Source of the DNA: Flavobacterium degerlachei
Lineage (GTDB): Bacteria > Bacteroidota > Bacteroidia > Flavobacteriales > Flavobacteriaceae
Direction of reading: 5' to 3'
Assembly (NCBI RefSeq): GCF_900106645.1
Contig: NZ_FNMV01000001.1
Location: forward strand, 372,001 to 436,000
DNA: 64,000 nucleotides
A model generated the notes under the pieces. The model did no database searches. It saw only the letters and a list, made by a program, of their open reading frames with translations, and was not told the DNA's origin. The translations under genes and the position numbers were made by a program. Below are positions 1-7,293 of the stretch, piece by piece. Each line of letters opens with the position of its first letter. The stretch's first letter is position 1.

Positions 1-709
1 TTTGTCCCATTTCTGGTTTGGGGTCTAAATTTAAAAGGAAGGGGTTCCAAGCATCAATTTCATAGGTATTAGAAATGAGCTTGATTTTTTTGCTTTCGAT
101 GAATTTATGGAAGACAATGCCAAGATGTTCTTTAACTGTCACCATTTCTTGGTAAAAGGCGTTTTTTACTGATTCATTCTCCTCACTAGCATTGCCAACG
201 ATTCTATCTAAACATTCCCAGATTATTAGTGTCCCACTTACTAAGTCATCTAGTTTTTTTAAATACGATTCGTCTGAAACATAATCCAATAAAGTCCATT
301 CTTCTTCTTGATTGATAAAGTCAATATCCCAGCATCTCTTGATAGTATTGAAACCTTCTTTTTTTGTAATAACAGTTAGTCTTTTGCACTGTGAAAAAGA
401 GGCGGTTTTTAAGCCCATTCCAAATCTACCCAAGTCTTTTTCGTCCCTAAAATCTTCTGGGTCTTTACTGCCTGGAGTCATTGCAATAATCAATTCTTCT
501 AAATTCATTCCTTTTCCATTGTCTAAAATGGAGATCAAGGAGTCTTTACCTTTCCATAAATAATCAATTGTAATTATTTTAGATTCTGCAGATATGCTGT
601 TGTCAACAATGTCCGCAATAGCAGTAGATAAATTATATCCAAAACTACGATAGGAATTTATGGTAGATTTTGGATTTGGTTTTGCATTCTCAGCTTTGTA
701 TTGGTGCAT
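1..709 (-). CDS. MORC/MutL-like GHKL ATPase, 3' end beyond window
   Basis: Open frame from ATG at 709 with no stop down to base 1, giving 236 visible residues; the C-terminus lies outside the window. The GHKL (Hsp90/MutL/histidine kinase) ATP-binding motifs are visible: N box IADIVDNSIS at residues 31-40 (Mg-binding Asn37), DNGKGM at 63-68, and the ATP lid GRFGMGLKTAS at 94-104. Families of this type stand beside cytosine methyltransferases in bacterial restriction-modification islands with Z1-domain helicases and PD-(D/E)XK nucleases. The gene follows the methyltransferase on the same strand after 103 bases. ATPase activity is well supported; the role in DNA restriction is inferred from context only. 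A plain Hsp90 or histidine kinase is unlikely, since no chaperone or kinase domain precedes the ATPase fold. Confidence 0.8.
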   Translation of the reverse strand, partial: MHQYKAENAKPNPKSTINSYRSFGYNLSTAIADIVDNSISAESKIITIDYLWKGKDSLISILDNGKGMNLEELIIAMTPGSKDPEDFRDEKDLGRFGMGLKTASFSQCKRLTVITKKEGFNTIKRCWDIDFINQEEEWTLLDYVSDESYLKKLDDLVSGTLIIWECLDRIVGNASEENESVKNAFYQEMVTVKEHLGIVFHKFIESKKIKLISNTYEIDAWNPFLLNLDPKPEMGQ

Positions 710-812
710 AGTATTTCAGAATGAATGCATTACGAAATACATTCGATTAATAGATTATTTTCATTTTTGTGTGGTATTTAAAAATGTTCTTAGTACTATT
801 TTTTTATAGAGT

Positions 813-2048
813 TTATATTAACTCTTTAATTTTTTTTGCAATTCCTTCGGCCATAAGCACTGGTACTGCATTTCCAATTTGTTTGAAAGCCGTAGTTCTA
901 CTTTTTTCAAAAAAATAATCATCTGGAAAAGATTGAATTCTAGCAGCTTCTCTAACTGTAATTGATCTGTTTTGAGATATATCTGGATGAATATAATAAT
1001 GTCCGTCAGCACATATGTGTGCAACTACTGTATGAGATATACCCGCATGGTTTACAACCTGAAATCTATTTGTAAAAGACTTGGTGTTTTTATGTTTTAT
1101 TAATCTTTCAGGTAATTCAGAATAATTTAATCTTTTGTTTTCATTAACCCATTTATTAACAGCTATCTTATAGATTTCTAGATCATTTTCGTTGTTTGGT
1201 CTGGCAATATGCTGTGTCGTGAAGTCAATACCGTTACGAATATTAGTACTTTCTAGATATTTATTTGATTTCTTTACGTATTTTGAAATACCCCATTCAC
1301 CTTGACCATTTTGAATTTTAGGTAGGTCTGCAAATAAGTCTTTAAGAATTTGAAATTCGTTTAATTTTTCTTCAAATTCAGGGTATTTCAATTTTAAGCT
1401 CTTCTTCCAGCCGATAATTATTACTCTTTTTCGGTCTTGTAAAACACCAAAATTCTTTGAGTTTAATACTTTTTTATCTAATTGATAACCAGCTTCTTGC
1501 ACGGCATCAAAAATCAAATCTAGATACATGCCGTTATTTGCAGAAAGTATTCCAGGAACGTTTTCAAATACAAACATTTTAGGTTTATACCTTTTCAAAA
1601 ACTCAACATAGTATTTGTATAAATGATTCCTTGGATCTTCCGACATTCCCTTAGGGTCTCTTGCTCTGCCCGCTACAGAATAAGCTTGACAAGGTGGTCC
1701 TCCAATAACCAAATCAACTTTGTCATCACCTAATTCCATATCGATTTTATCGAAAATAAATGGTAAAGTGTCAGATGAAATTTCAGTGTTTATAACTGAA
1801 TTAATTAAATTATTAGGTATTCTTGACCAGAACTCATCCCTTGAAATATTACCCTTTAAGTAATCATGATATTCTGATATTCTATTATTTTCTTGTAGGT
1901 AATGAAATGCAGTTCTAGTTTTCAATGTGTCACAAGCATCTTTATTCATCTCAACGTGTGCAATAGGGGAAAATCCTGCTCTAACAAAACCTTCTGATAG
2001 TCCACCTGCACCAGCAAAAAGGTCTATATATTTTAACTTATTCTTCAT
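813..2048 (-). CDS. DNA (cytosine-5-)-methyltransferase
   Basis: A 411-residue C5-cytosine methyltransferase with the family motifs in order: FAGAGG (I, residues 11-16), PPCQ (IV, catalytic Cys120), ENVPG (VI, about 162-166), QDRKR (VIII, about 204-208), then a target-recognition region of roughly 150 residues, VREAARIQSFP (IX) and QIGNAVP (X) near the end. It transfers a methyl group from SAM to cytosine in a specific site. I place the start at ATG 2048, where the coding sequence overlaps the end of the upstream XRE gene by 11 bases, which suggests translational coupling. An in-frame ATG at 2078 would add ten poorly conserved residues. Context with an XRE regulator and a GHKL ATPase points to a defence methyltransferase rather than an orphan Dcm; the specificity cannot be read. 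Confidence 0.93.
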   Translation of the reverse strand: MKNKLKYIDLFAGAGGLSEGFVRAGFSPIAHVEMNKDACDTLKTRTAFHYLQENNRISEYHDYLKGNISRDEFWSRIPNNLINSVINTEISSDTLPFIFDKIDMELGDDKVDLVIGGPPCQAYSVAGRARDPKGMSEDPRNHLYKYYVEFLKRYKPKMFVFENVPGILSANNGMYLDLIFDAVQEAGYQLDKKVLNSKNFGVLQDRKRVIIIGWKKSLKLKYPEFEEKLNEFQILKDLFADLPKIQNGQGEWGISKYVKKSNKYLESTNIRNGIDFTTQHIARPNNENDLEIYKIAVNKWVNENKRLNYSELPERLIKHKNTKSFTNRFQVVNHAGISHTVVAHICADGHYYIHPDISQNRSITVREAARIQSFPDDYFFEKSRTTAFKQIGNAVPVLMAEGIAKKIKELI

Positions 2049-2250
2049 AATTAAATAATTCTTGAACTTTAACTTCAAGACCTTTTGAAAGTTTTTCTAT
2101 TATTGTAATTGACACGTTTCTTTTACCTTTCTCTATATCAGAGATATAATTCCTGTCTACATTTGAAATATTAGCTAAGTGTTCAATTGAGATTCCTTTT
2201 TGCTCTCTCAATGATTTTATTTTTTGGCCAAATTTTTCTTTAATATTCAT
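2038..2250 (-). CDS. XRE-family helix-turn-helix regulator
   Basis: A 70-residue protein that is essentially one HTH_XRE domain, with the helix-turn-helix around residues 19-40 (LANISNVDRNYISDIEKGKR). It is the first gene of the minus-strand island and overlaps the methyltransferase start by 11 bases. Size and position match controller (C) proteins of restriction-modification systems, which delay nuclease expression until the host DNA is methylated. Control of this operon is an inference; I saw no clear operator palindrome upstream. Confidence 0.85.
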   Translation of the reverse strand: MNIKEKFGQKIKSLREQKGISIEHLANISNVDRNYISDIEKGKRNVSITIIEKLSKGLEVKVQELFNYEE

Positions 2251-2867
2251 AGTTTATAAAATTAGATTGGCAGTTTAAAAGAACCCGCCTACTATTGTAT
2301 GCGTCTGTAGTGTTTTTGTGAACAACTTGTTATAATATTGAAAATGAGAAAAAAAAAACATTGAGTCTTTCAATGTGTATTTTTTGATTATCAAAAAATA
2401 TCTCATCAAATTAACTATCTCCTAGCCCTGACTGCAATGGAATTCCTAATGCAAGAGGCTGCTGTTTTTCTAGGGATAAAAGAGCGACTGCAAGAAGCTA
2501 CTTTTATGCCGTAGAAAAGCAAAGCCTATAAATAAGAATGAAATGTAAGCCAGGAATAGCTCCTAAAATAAGGCGTAATTTAAAAAAAGGAGGGGTAAAT
2601 GGAATTATTGTCGTGAATTGCTTTTTAGGCAGTTTTAAGCGCTTGTAAATGTGTTTAGCTGTAATTGTGGGAATTGTAGATTTTGACTTCTTGTACCGTG
2701 TCCAGATGTAGTTGTAAAATAAAAGGTTTCTAAAACGCGAGCTTCTGTCAAATACGAAAGTAGTAAAAACAAAAAAGAGCTTACATTATTGTAAAGTCTT
2801 TTTAAAATGGTGTTGTAGAAAACTAACGCGACTTTGACTTGAAGTAAGACATACCACTATGGGTATT
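2251..2867. other. Intergenic stretch with decayed repeat sequence
   Basis: There is no convincing gene in these 617 bases. Positions about 2423-2575 resemble a degenerate member of the dispersed element seen at 53442-53551: it begins with TAGCCCTGACTGCAATGG and ends with GGAATAGCTCC. Positions about 2713-2810 repeat the leader that precedes the GIY-YIG genes further right. The rest is AT-rich and featureless to me. Confidence 0.6.
2713..2810 (-). repeat. Orphan copy of the GIY-YIG leader
   Basis: Near-identical to the segments before the GIY-YIG genes at about 3463-3555 and 4150-4240. It carries the shared words GGTTTCTAAAACGCGAGCTT and TACGAAAGTAGTAAAAACAA, followed by the attenuated hairpin around TTACATTATTGTAAAG. 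Here no GIY-YIG coding sequence follows, so this is a residual unit of the array. Confidence 0.75.
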
Positions 2868-3080
2868 TTAGTTGTTTCTTATTTGTTGAATTTTTGTGCT
2901 GTCTATTAATTTGCCAATTTGACCTGGGTCGTAATCACAAGGAACCTCACGTTCTTGTGCAGGATAATAACCACCACCAATATGGTATGCTGGTGTTGTA
3001 ATTGTTTTTAAACATTCGTTAGAGGAGCATCTTGATAATAGTAAAATTAGTATAATGCCGAATATAAATTGTTTGCCCAA
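2868..3080 (-). CDS. Small putative lipoprotein, function unknown
   Basis: A 70-residue ORF with an N-terminal hydrophobic segment (about residues 5-16) ending in LLSRCSS. This resembles a lipoprotein signal, but Arg at -1 of the lipobox is unusual. The mature part is short and polar, with Cys29 and Cys49 and a GGGYYP segment, and shows no family I recognise. It stands alone between two repeat tracts. It may be a young or decaying gene. Confidence 0.45.
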   Translation of the reverse strand: MGKQFIFGIILILLLSRCSSNECLKTITTPAYHIGGGYYPAQEREVPCDYDPGQIGKLIDSTKIQQIRNN

Positions 3081-3148
3081 AGTTGTTGTATTAAAAATTT
3101 ATAATAAAAGATGTTTATTTTAAATCGAAATTATTAAATAATCCTCAC

Positions 3149-3447
3149 TTAAGTTATTTTATTCAATCTTTTTTTTAACAAAGAATTCTCCGTGATTTTA
3201 GGATATCGTATTAGGTTTTCGATATAAATTTTACTTTTCATTTTCTTGATATGCTTCTCGATTGCTAAAGCTTGTGTTTTGGTGTCACATTCAATTTAAA
3301 ATAGATTTCTCAATCTGTAGCTTTACTCGTAAATTTTCTAGTTTCGTTTGAATTTAAATGAAATTCCAATCGTAGATCCAAATCAGAAGTATAGCCAATG
3401 TAAAATCGATTTAATGTGGCGGAGTGAAGAATGTAAACTAAATCCAT
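3149..3447 (-). pseudogene. GIY-YIG nuclease pseudogene (array copy 1)
   Basis: The first 45 codons match the intact gene at 3842-4132 almost exactly, starting MDLVYILHSATLNRFYIG. Relative to that copy, the TGG codon after Ala-Lys/Thr-Asp has become TGA near 3310, and one A is missing in the following AAAATTG run, shifting the frame. The remaining codons (IEKHIKKMKSKIYIENLIRYP) are still readable. After that the tail differs from all other copies and ends about 3149. The lesions are visible directly against the neighbour copy, so inactivation is firm. Confidence 0.85.
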
Positions 3448-3540
3448 TTTTGTAGCTTTTATAAAATGAAAGGTTTCTAAAACGCGAGCTTTGTCAAATA
3501 CGAAAGTAGTAAAAACAAAAAAGACCTTACATTGCTGTAA

Positions 3541-3626
3541 AGTCTTTTTAAAAAGTTGCTCCTGATAATAATTGGGATGGGCTCCAACCAACCCCGAAAG
3601 CTTTCGGGGCTATGATTAACAGTCTT
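3541..3626 (-). repeat. Degenerate tRNA-Asn 3'-half copy 1
   Basis: On the minus strand it carries the anticodon-arm word GACTGTTAATCA, a perfect palindrome CCCCGAAAGCTTTCGGGG in the variable-loop position, then TTGGTTGGAGCCCA (tRNA: TTGGTTCGAGCCCA) and GGAGC followed by CTTTTTAAAAAG as in the real tRNA 3' end. The T-loop C is replaced by G and there is no 5' half, so it cannot be a working tRNA. Confidence 0.75.
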
Positions 3627-3696
3627 TGTGTTTTTCAAGTAATTTGATGGTGATTTCAAGAAATCGTATTAAGTTTTCAATATAAATTTTACTTTT
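3616..3696 (-). pseudogene. GIY-YIG C-terminal tail fragment
   Basis: About 26 codons matching the C-terminus of the GIY-YIG gene at 3842-4132 (SKIYIENLIRF...EKHKDC then stop). The catalytic N-terminal half is absent and is replaced upstream by terminator and spacer sequence. The last codons and the stop (GAC TGT TAA) coincide with the tRNA-like anticodon word. Confidence 0.7.
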
Positions 3697-3775
3697 TCCA
3701 CTAAACCGAGAGCTACATAAGAACTTCGTTGAGTTTATTGCAAAAAAAAAGCCCGACATTGCTGTCAGGCTTTTT

Positions 3776-3852
3776 AAAAAGTTGCTCCCGATAATTATTG
3801 GGATGGGCTCCAACCAACCCCGAAAGCTTTCGGGGCTATGATTAACAGTCCT
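3776..3852 (-). repeat. Degenerate tRNA-Asn 3'-half copy 2
   Basis: Same structure as the copy at 3541-3626: GACTGTTAATCA, the palindrome CCCCGAAAGCTTTCGGGG, TTGGTTGGAGCCCA, an imperfect inverted repeat TCCCAATAATTATCGGGA, and a terminator. It directly follows the intact GIY-YIG gene, whose stop codon lies in it. Confidence 0.75.
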
Positions 3853-4132
3853 TATATTTTTCAATTAATTTGATTGAAATTTCAGGATATCGTATTAGGT
3901 TTTCAATATAGATTTTACTTTTCATTTCCTTGATATGCTTCTCGATTGCTAAAGCTTGTGTTTTGGTGTCACATTCAATTTTAAAGTAGATTTCCCAATC
4001 TTTAGCTTTACTCGTAAATTTTCTAGTTTCGTTTGAATTTAAATGAAATTCCAATCGTAGATCCAAATCAGAAGTATAGCCAATGTAAAATCGATTTAAT
4101 GTGGCGGAGTGAAGAATGTAAACTAAATCCAT
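3842..4132 (-). CDS. Small GIY-YIG nuclease-family protein
   Basis: A 96-residue single-domain GIY-YIG protein of the UvrC/UPF0213-like type. The hallmark strands are VYIL (residues 4-7) and FYIGYT (16-21), followed by the expected Arg in LRLEFH (26-31). The ATG at 4132 aligns with the family start; a longer frame reads through repeat DNA. The family comprises metal-dependent nucleases, and the role of these short bacterial members is not established. It is preceded by a terminator-like hairpin and a possible promoter (TACTTTCG). Its final codons GAC TGT and stop TAA lie within a copy of the tRNA-Asn anticodon arm. This is the only intact member of the array. Confidence 0.85.
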   Translation of the reverse strand: MDLVYILHSATLNRFYIGYTSDLDLRLEFHLNSNETRKFTSKAKDWEIYFKIECDTKTQALAIEKHIKEMKSKIYIENLIRYPEISIKLIEKYKDC

Positions 4133-4226
4133 TTTTGTAGCTTTTATAAAATGAAAGGTTTCTAAAACGCGAGCTTTCATCAAATACGAAAGTAGTAAAA
4201 ACAAAAAAGACCTTACATTGCTGTAA

Positions 4227-4312
4227 AGTCTTTTTAAAAAGTTGCTCCTGATAATAATTGGGATGGGCTCCAACCAACCCCGAAAGCTTTCGGGGTTATG
4301 ATTAACAGTCCT
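4227..4312 (-). repeat. Degenerate tRNA-Asn 3'-half copy 3
   Basis: Third copy of the tRNA-like module, next to the full tRNA. GACTGTTAATCA is followed by AACCCCGAAAGCTTTCGGGG, TTGGTTGGAGCCCA, and GGAGC with CTTTTTAAAAAG. Base-by-base it parallels the tRNA-Asn sequence from the anticodon stem to beyond the acceptor, with the palindrome inserted. Confidence 0.75.
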
Positions 4313-4382
4313 TATATTTTTCAATTAATTTGATTGAAATTTCAGGATATCGTATTAGGTTTTCAATATAGATTTTACTTTT
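4302..4382 (-). pseudogene. GIY-YIG C-terminal tail fragment
   Basis: Encodes SKIYIENLIRYPEISIKLIE and the final KYKDC, identical in protein sequence to the tail of the intact gene at 3842-4132, but joined upstream to GTTTAGTGGAAAAAG and the tRNA terminator rather than to a catalytic domain. It is a non-functional remnant that marks one array unit. Confidence 0.7.
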
Positions 4383-4427
4383 TCCACTAAACCGCGAGCT
4401 ACATAAGAACTTCGTTGAGTTTATTGC

Positions 4428-4460
4428 AAAAAAAAAGCCCGACATTGCTGTCAGGCTTTT
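4428..4460 (-). terminator. Terminator downstream of tRNA-Asn
   Basis: On the minus strand, an AAGCC-TGACA stem with GCAA loop and TGTC-GGGCTT, followed by nine T residues. The same hairpin recurs at about 3747-3775 within the array. Confidence 0.85.
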
Positions 4461-4466
4461 AAAAAG

Positions 4467-4540
4467 CTCCCTCTCTTGGGCTCGAACCAAGGACCCTCTG
4501 ATTAACAGTCAGATGCTCTAACCAACTGAGCTAAGAAGGA
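4467..4540 (-). tRNA. tRNA-Asn (anticodon GTT)
   Basis: A 74-nt cloverleaf: acceptor TCCTTCT paired with AGAGGGA, D arm GCTC/GAGC, anticodon stem TCTGA/TCAGA with loop CTGTTAA (anticodon GTT), T stem CTTGG/CCAAG with loop TTCGAGC, discriminator G. CCA is not encoded. A strong terminator follows and a good promoter match lies upstream. It decodes AAC/AAU. The adjacent array contains degraded copies of its 3' half. Confidence 0.97.
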
Positions 4541-4622
4541 AACTGTATATTTTATATTCTGGTAATGAATGAACGTTTTTTTGTTGCTTTATGATGATGT
4601 GCGTTTCAGCGGTAAAGCGGTG

Positions 4623-4657
4623 CAAAGATAGGGGTAAATTTGATATCTGCAAGCAAA
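4623..4657 (-). promoter_or_regulatory. Promoter for tRNA-Asn
   Basis: On the minus strand, TATCTTTG (4630-4623) matches the Bacteroidota -7 consensus TAnnTTTG. A TTTTG/TTG -33 element sits at 4658-4650, giving spacing of 19-23. The predicted start lies about 75 bases before the mature tRNA. Confidence 0.55.
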
Positions 4658-4681
4658 AATTAAATTTTTTTTACTTTTTTT

Positions 4682-6025
4682 TTACTTGCCTACAATTGCT
4701 TTATAAATGTCGTTTCCGTTAGCAAATAGTAGTAGTGTTATAAGTAATACGAAACCAACCATTTGTGCGTTCTCTAGGAATTTATCACTTGGTTTTTTAC
4801 CTGAAATTATTTCGTATAATAAAAACATTACATGACCACCATCAAGTGCCGGAATAGGCAATAAGTTCATAACACCAAGCATAATTGATAATAATGCCGT
4901 GATGGTCCAAAAAGTTTCCCAGCTCCATGTACTTGGAAAAATATCAAATATGGCTTTAAATCCACCTACTTGTTTGTATGCACCTGTACTTGGACTAAAA
5001 ATCATCTTTAGTTGTTTTCCGTAACCTACTAATTGGTCTTTTCCTTTTGTGATTCCAACAGGAATTGATTCCATGAAAGTGAATTCTTGTGTGCTCACCT
5101 TGTAGTATCCTAGTTTTTCTAGGTTGGCTATACTTAAACCTCCTACACCTACGCCTAGTTTTCCTTCTTTGTCAACCGTTACTGGAACTTGTGTTTCTTT
5201 TTGATCTCTTAAAACCGTCGTTGAAATCGTTTTTCCTTTGTTGTTGTCTAAAATAGTTTTTGCCTCATCAAAGTATTTAATTTTTTGACCATTAAGAGCA
5301 AGAACTAAATCTTTTGGCTGTAAAGCAGTATTTAATGATCCTTCTGCAACACCGCTAATTACAAATGGCATTCTGATGCCTACAAGAGTACTTTTTTCAA
5401 ACTTCGACAATTGATCGATAAAATCAATAGGCATTTGTATTTCTTGTTCGCTTCCGTTTCTTTCGATCAACACTTTTTTAGACATGATGATTTTCATGTT
5501 GATGTCATTGTCAAACCTTGCTATTTTTTGACCATCTGCTGAGATGATTTTATCTCCAGTTTTAAAACCTGCATTTCGCATGGCTTGATTCTCGATCAAT
5601 ACACCGTCTTGAAAGTCAGAGTTAGCAATATAAGTATCACCGTAGGCAAATGCCATCCCGATGTAAATGATGAATGCCAAGATGAAATTTACCGTAACAC
5701 CACCAAGCATGATGATCAAACGTTGATAGGCTGGTTTAGATCTGAATTCCCATGGTTGAGGTGGCAAAGCCATTTGTTCCTTGTCCATACTCTCATCGAT
5801 CATTCCAGAAATTTTTACATATCCACCCAAAGGCAACCATCCGATACCGTATTCAGTTTCGCCGATTTTCTTTTTGATAAGGGAATATTTGACGTCAAAA
5901 AACAAATAGAATTTTTCTACTCTGGTTTTAAACAATTTAGCAGGAATAAAATGTCCTAATTCGTGCAGTATAATAAGTAATGATAAGCTCAATAGGAATT
6001 GAGAAAGCTTGATAAATATGTCCAT
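4682..6025 (-). CDS. rseP: RIP metalloprotease RseP (site-2 protease)
   Basis: A 447-residue inner-membrane zinc protease. The HELGH zinc motif is at residues 21-25 in the first membrane helix, and the third zinc ligand lies in PALDGGH near residue 395. PDZ-like sequence fills the middle (roughly residues 130-300), and there are hydrophobic helices near 100-120, 370 and the C-terminus. The family cleaves transmembrane substrates such as anti-sigma factors after a first periplasmic cut. The length is typical for Bacteroidota. It is monocistronic, with a TACTTTTG promoter box upstream and the tRNA-Asn region downstream. I see no anomalies. Confidence 0.96.
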   Translation of the reverse strand: MDIFIKLSQFLLSLSLLIILHELGHFIPAKLFKTRVEKFYLFFDVKYSLIKKKIGETEYGIGWLPLGGYVKISGMIDESMDKEQMALPPQPWEFRSKPAYQRLIIMLGGVTVNFILAFIIYIGMAFAYGDTYIANSDFQDGVLIENQAMRNAGFKTGDKIISADGQKIARFDNDINMKIIMSKKVLIERNGSEQEIQMPIDFIDQLSKFEKSTLVGIRMPFVISGVAEGSLNTALQPKDLVLALNGQKIKYFDEAKTILDNNKGKTISTTVLRDQKETQVPVTVDKEGKLGVGVGGLSIANLEKLGYYKVSTQEFTFMESIPVGITKGKDQLVGYGKQLKMIFSPSTGAYKQVGGFKAIFDIFPSTWSWETFWTITALLSIMLGVMNLLPIPALDGGHVMFLLYEIISGKKPSDKFLENAQMVGFVLLITLLLFANGNDIYKAIVGK

Positions 6026-6054
6026 TTTTTAATTTTAATTCTTTAAGTGATGCG

Positions 6055-6085
6055 CAAAAGTAAGGTTTTCTAAGTTATCTTGAAA
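6055..6085 (-). promoter_or_regulatory. Promoter for rseP
   Basis: The minus-strand -7 box TACTTTTG (6062-6055) is a perfect TAnnTTTG match, with TTTC at 6085-6082 as the -33 element 19 bases upstream. The start codon follows about 30 bases after the box. Confidence 0.5.
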
Positions 6086-6225
6086 GGTTTAGAATTCACC
6101 AATATAATAAATGGTTTGTCAACAATTGTGCCATTAGATTTTTTAGTTAGGCGCAGCTCTCGTAACTTTACGTGTTATATGTGAATTTTATTTATGGTTC
6201 ACTAAAACATTTCAAAATCAAATAT

Positions 6226-7293
6226 ATGTCAACTATACTATTCAGTCCGCTTCAAATAAAAAGTATTACGCTAAAAAACAGAATCGCCATTTCTCCAATG
6301 TGTCAATATTCAGCCACAGATGGCTTTGCCAATGATTGGCATCTTGTACACTTGGGCAGTCGTGCCAGTGGTGGTGCGGGACTGATCATTCAGGAAGCGA
6401 CTTCGGTTTCTCCGGAAGGCCGAATCTCTCCAGGAGATTTGGGACTTTGGAAAGACGAACAAATGGATAAGATGAAAGTTATAAATCAATTCATCATCGG
6501 TCAAAACGCAGTTCCCGGAATACAGTTAGCACATGCCGGCCGAAAAGCCAGTGCAGCATCACCATGGCAAGGCAGTAAGAAAATCTTTCCTGCTGATGGT
6601 GGATGGGAAACTGTAGCGCCAAGTGCAATAGGGTATCATGATGATGAGACGCCAATAGCCTTAGATAAAACAGGAATTCAAAAAGTGATTTCCGACTTTA
6701 AATCAGCTACCAAAAGATCCGTTGTAGCAGGTTTTCAAGTAATGGAAATTCATGCAGCACATGGTTATTTATTACATCAGTTTTTATCGCCATTATCTAA
6801 CTTAAGAACGGACGAATATGGAGGAAGTTTTGAGAATAGAGCTCGCTTAACGATGCAAGTACTGGAAGCAGTTCAGTCAGAATGGCCAAAAGAGCTTCCG
6901 TTATTTGTGAGAATTTCTGCCAGCGATTGGGCTGAGGGCGGATGGAATATTGAAGAGTCGATACAACTTTCGAAAATACTAAAAGAAAAAGGCGTTGATT
7001 TAATCGATGTCTCTTCAGGGGGATTAGTTTCTCACCAACAGATTCCGTTGGGGCCTAACTACCAAGTGCCTTTTGCCGAAAGCATAAAAAAAGAAACCGG
7101 AATTATGACTGGCGCCGTAGGTTTAATCACCGAAGCCAAGCAAGCAGAAGAAATTTTGACTTCTGGAAAAGCTGATTTGGTGTTGTTTGCTAGGGAGTCA
7201 TTGAGAGATCCTAATTTAGGATTGACATTTGCGCATGATTTACAGGCAGAAATTGCATGGCCAAAACAATACGAACGAGCGAAAATCAGATAA
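6226..7293 (+). CDS. NADH:flavin oxidoreductase, old yellow enzyme (YqjM-like)
   Basis: A 355-residue TIM-barrel flavoenzyme that reduces activated C=C bonds with NAD(P)H and FMN. YqjM-class features are visible: PMCQYSA near residue 24 (the redox-tuning Cys), HAGRKAS near 105, the HAAHGYLLHQFLSP substrate-binding segment near 180, and YGGSFENR. I choose ATG 6226 because family members begin just before FSPLQIKS, and because a TAACTTTA box at 6163-6170 would put transcription start near 6177, after the alternative ATG at 6172. It is a single gene; its physiological substrate is unknown. Confidence 0.93.
   Translation: MSTILFSPLQIKSITLKNRIAISPMCQYSATDGFANDWHLVHLGSRASGGAGLIIQEATSVSPEGRISPGDLGLWKDEQMDKMKVINQFIIGQNAVPGIQLAHAGRKASAASPWQGSKKIFPADGGWETVAPSAIGYHDDETPIALDKTGIQKVISDFKSATKRSVVAGFQVMEIHAAHGYLLHQFLSPLSNLRTDEYGGSFENRARLTMQVLEAVQSEWPKELPLFVRISASDWAEGGWNIEESIQLSKILKEKGVDLIDVSSGGLVSHQQIPLGPNYQVPFAESIKKETGIMTGAVGLITEAKQAEEILTSGKADLVLFARESLRDPNLGLTFAHDLQAEIAWPKQYERAKIR

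Larger units (their letters stand above)
3162..4466 (-). repeat. tRNA-linked GIY-YIG repeat array
   Basis: Minus-strand array downstream of tRNA-Asn with two alternating unit types. One has a strong terminator (GCCTGACAGCAATGTCGGGC) followed by a bare GIY-YIG tail. The other has a variant terminator (GACTTTACAGCAATGTAAGGTC is its extended form) followed by a full GIY-YIG gene. A segment of about 685 bases is present twice: the words at 3446 and 4131 are 685 apart, and the anticodon-like words at 3615 and 4301 are 686 apart. Between units lie degenerate copies of the 3' half of tRNA-Asn. Confidence 0.85.

Noticed and set aside
312-563. Plus-strand 83-codon ORF
   Set aside because: It is the antisense shadow of the GHKL ATPase, whose minus-strand motifs are clear.
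3477-3864. Minus-strand ORFs starting MKSPSNYL and MKNIRTVNHSPE
   Set aside because: They read through tRNA-like and terminator repeats; only the GIY-YIG parts have a family match.
3541-4312. Additional tRNA genes
   Set aside because: The three tRNA-like modules lack 5' halves and have a disrupted T loop and a palindrome insertion.
5585-5959. Plus-strand 124-codon ORF
   Set aside because: Antisense to rseP, with no recognisable protein pattern.
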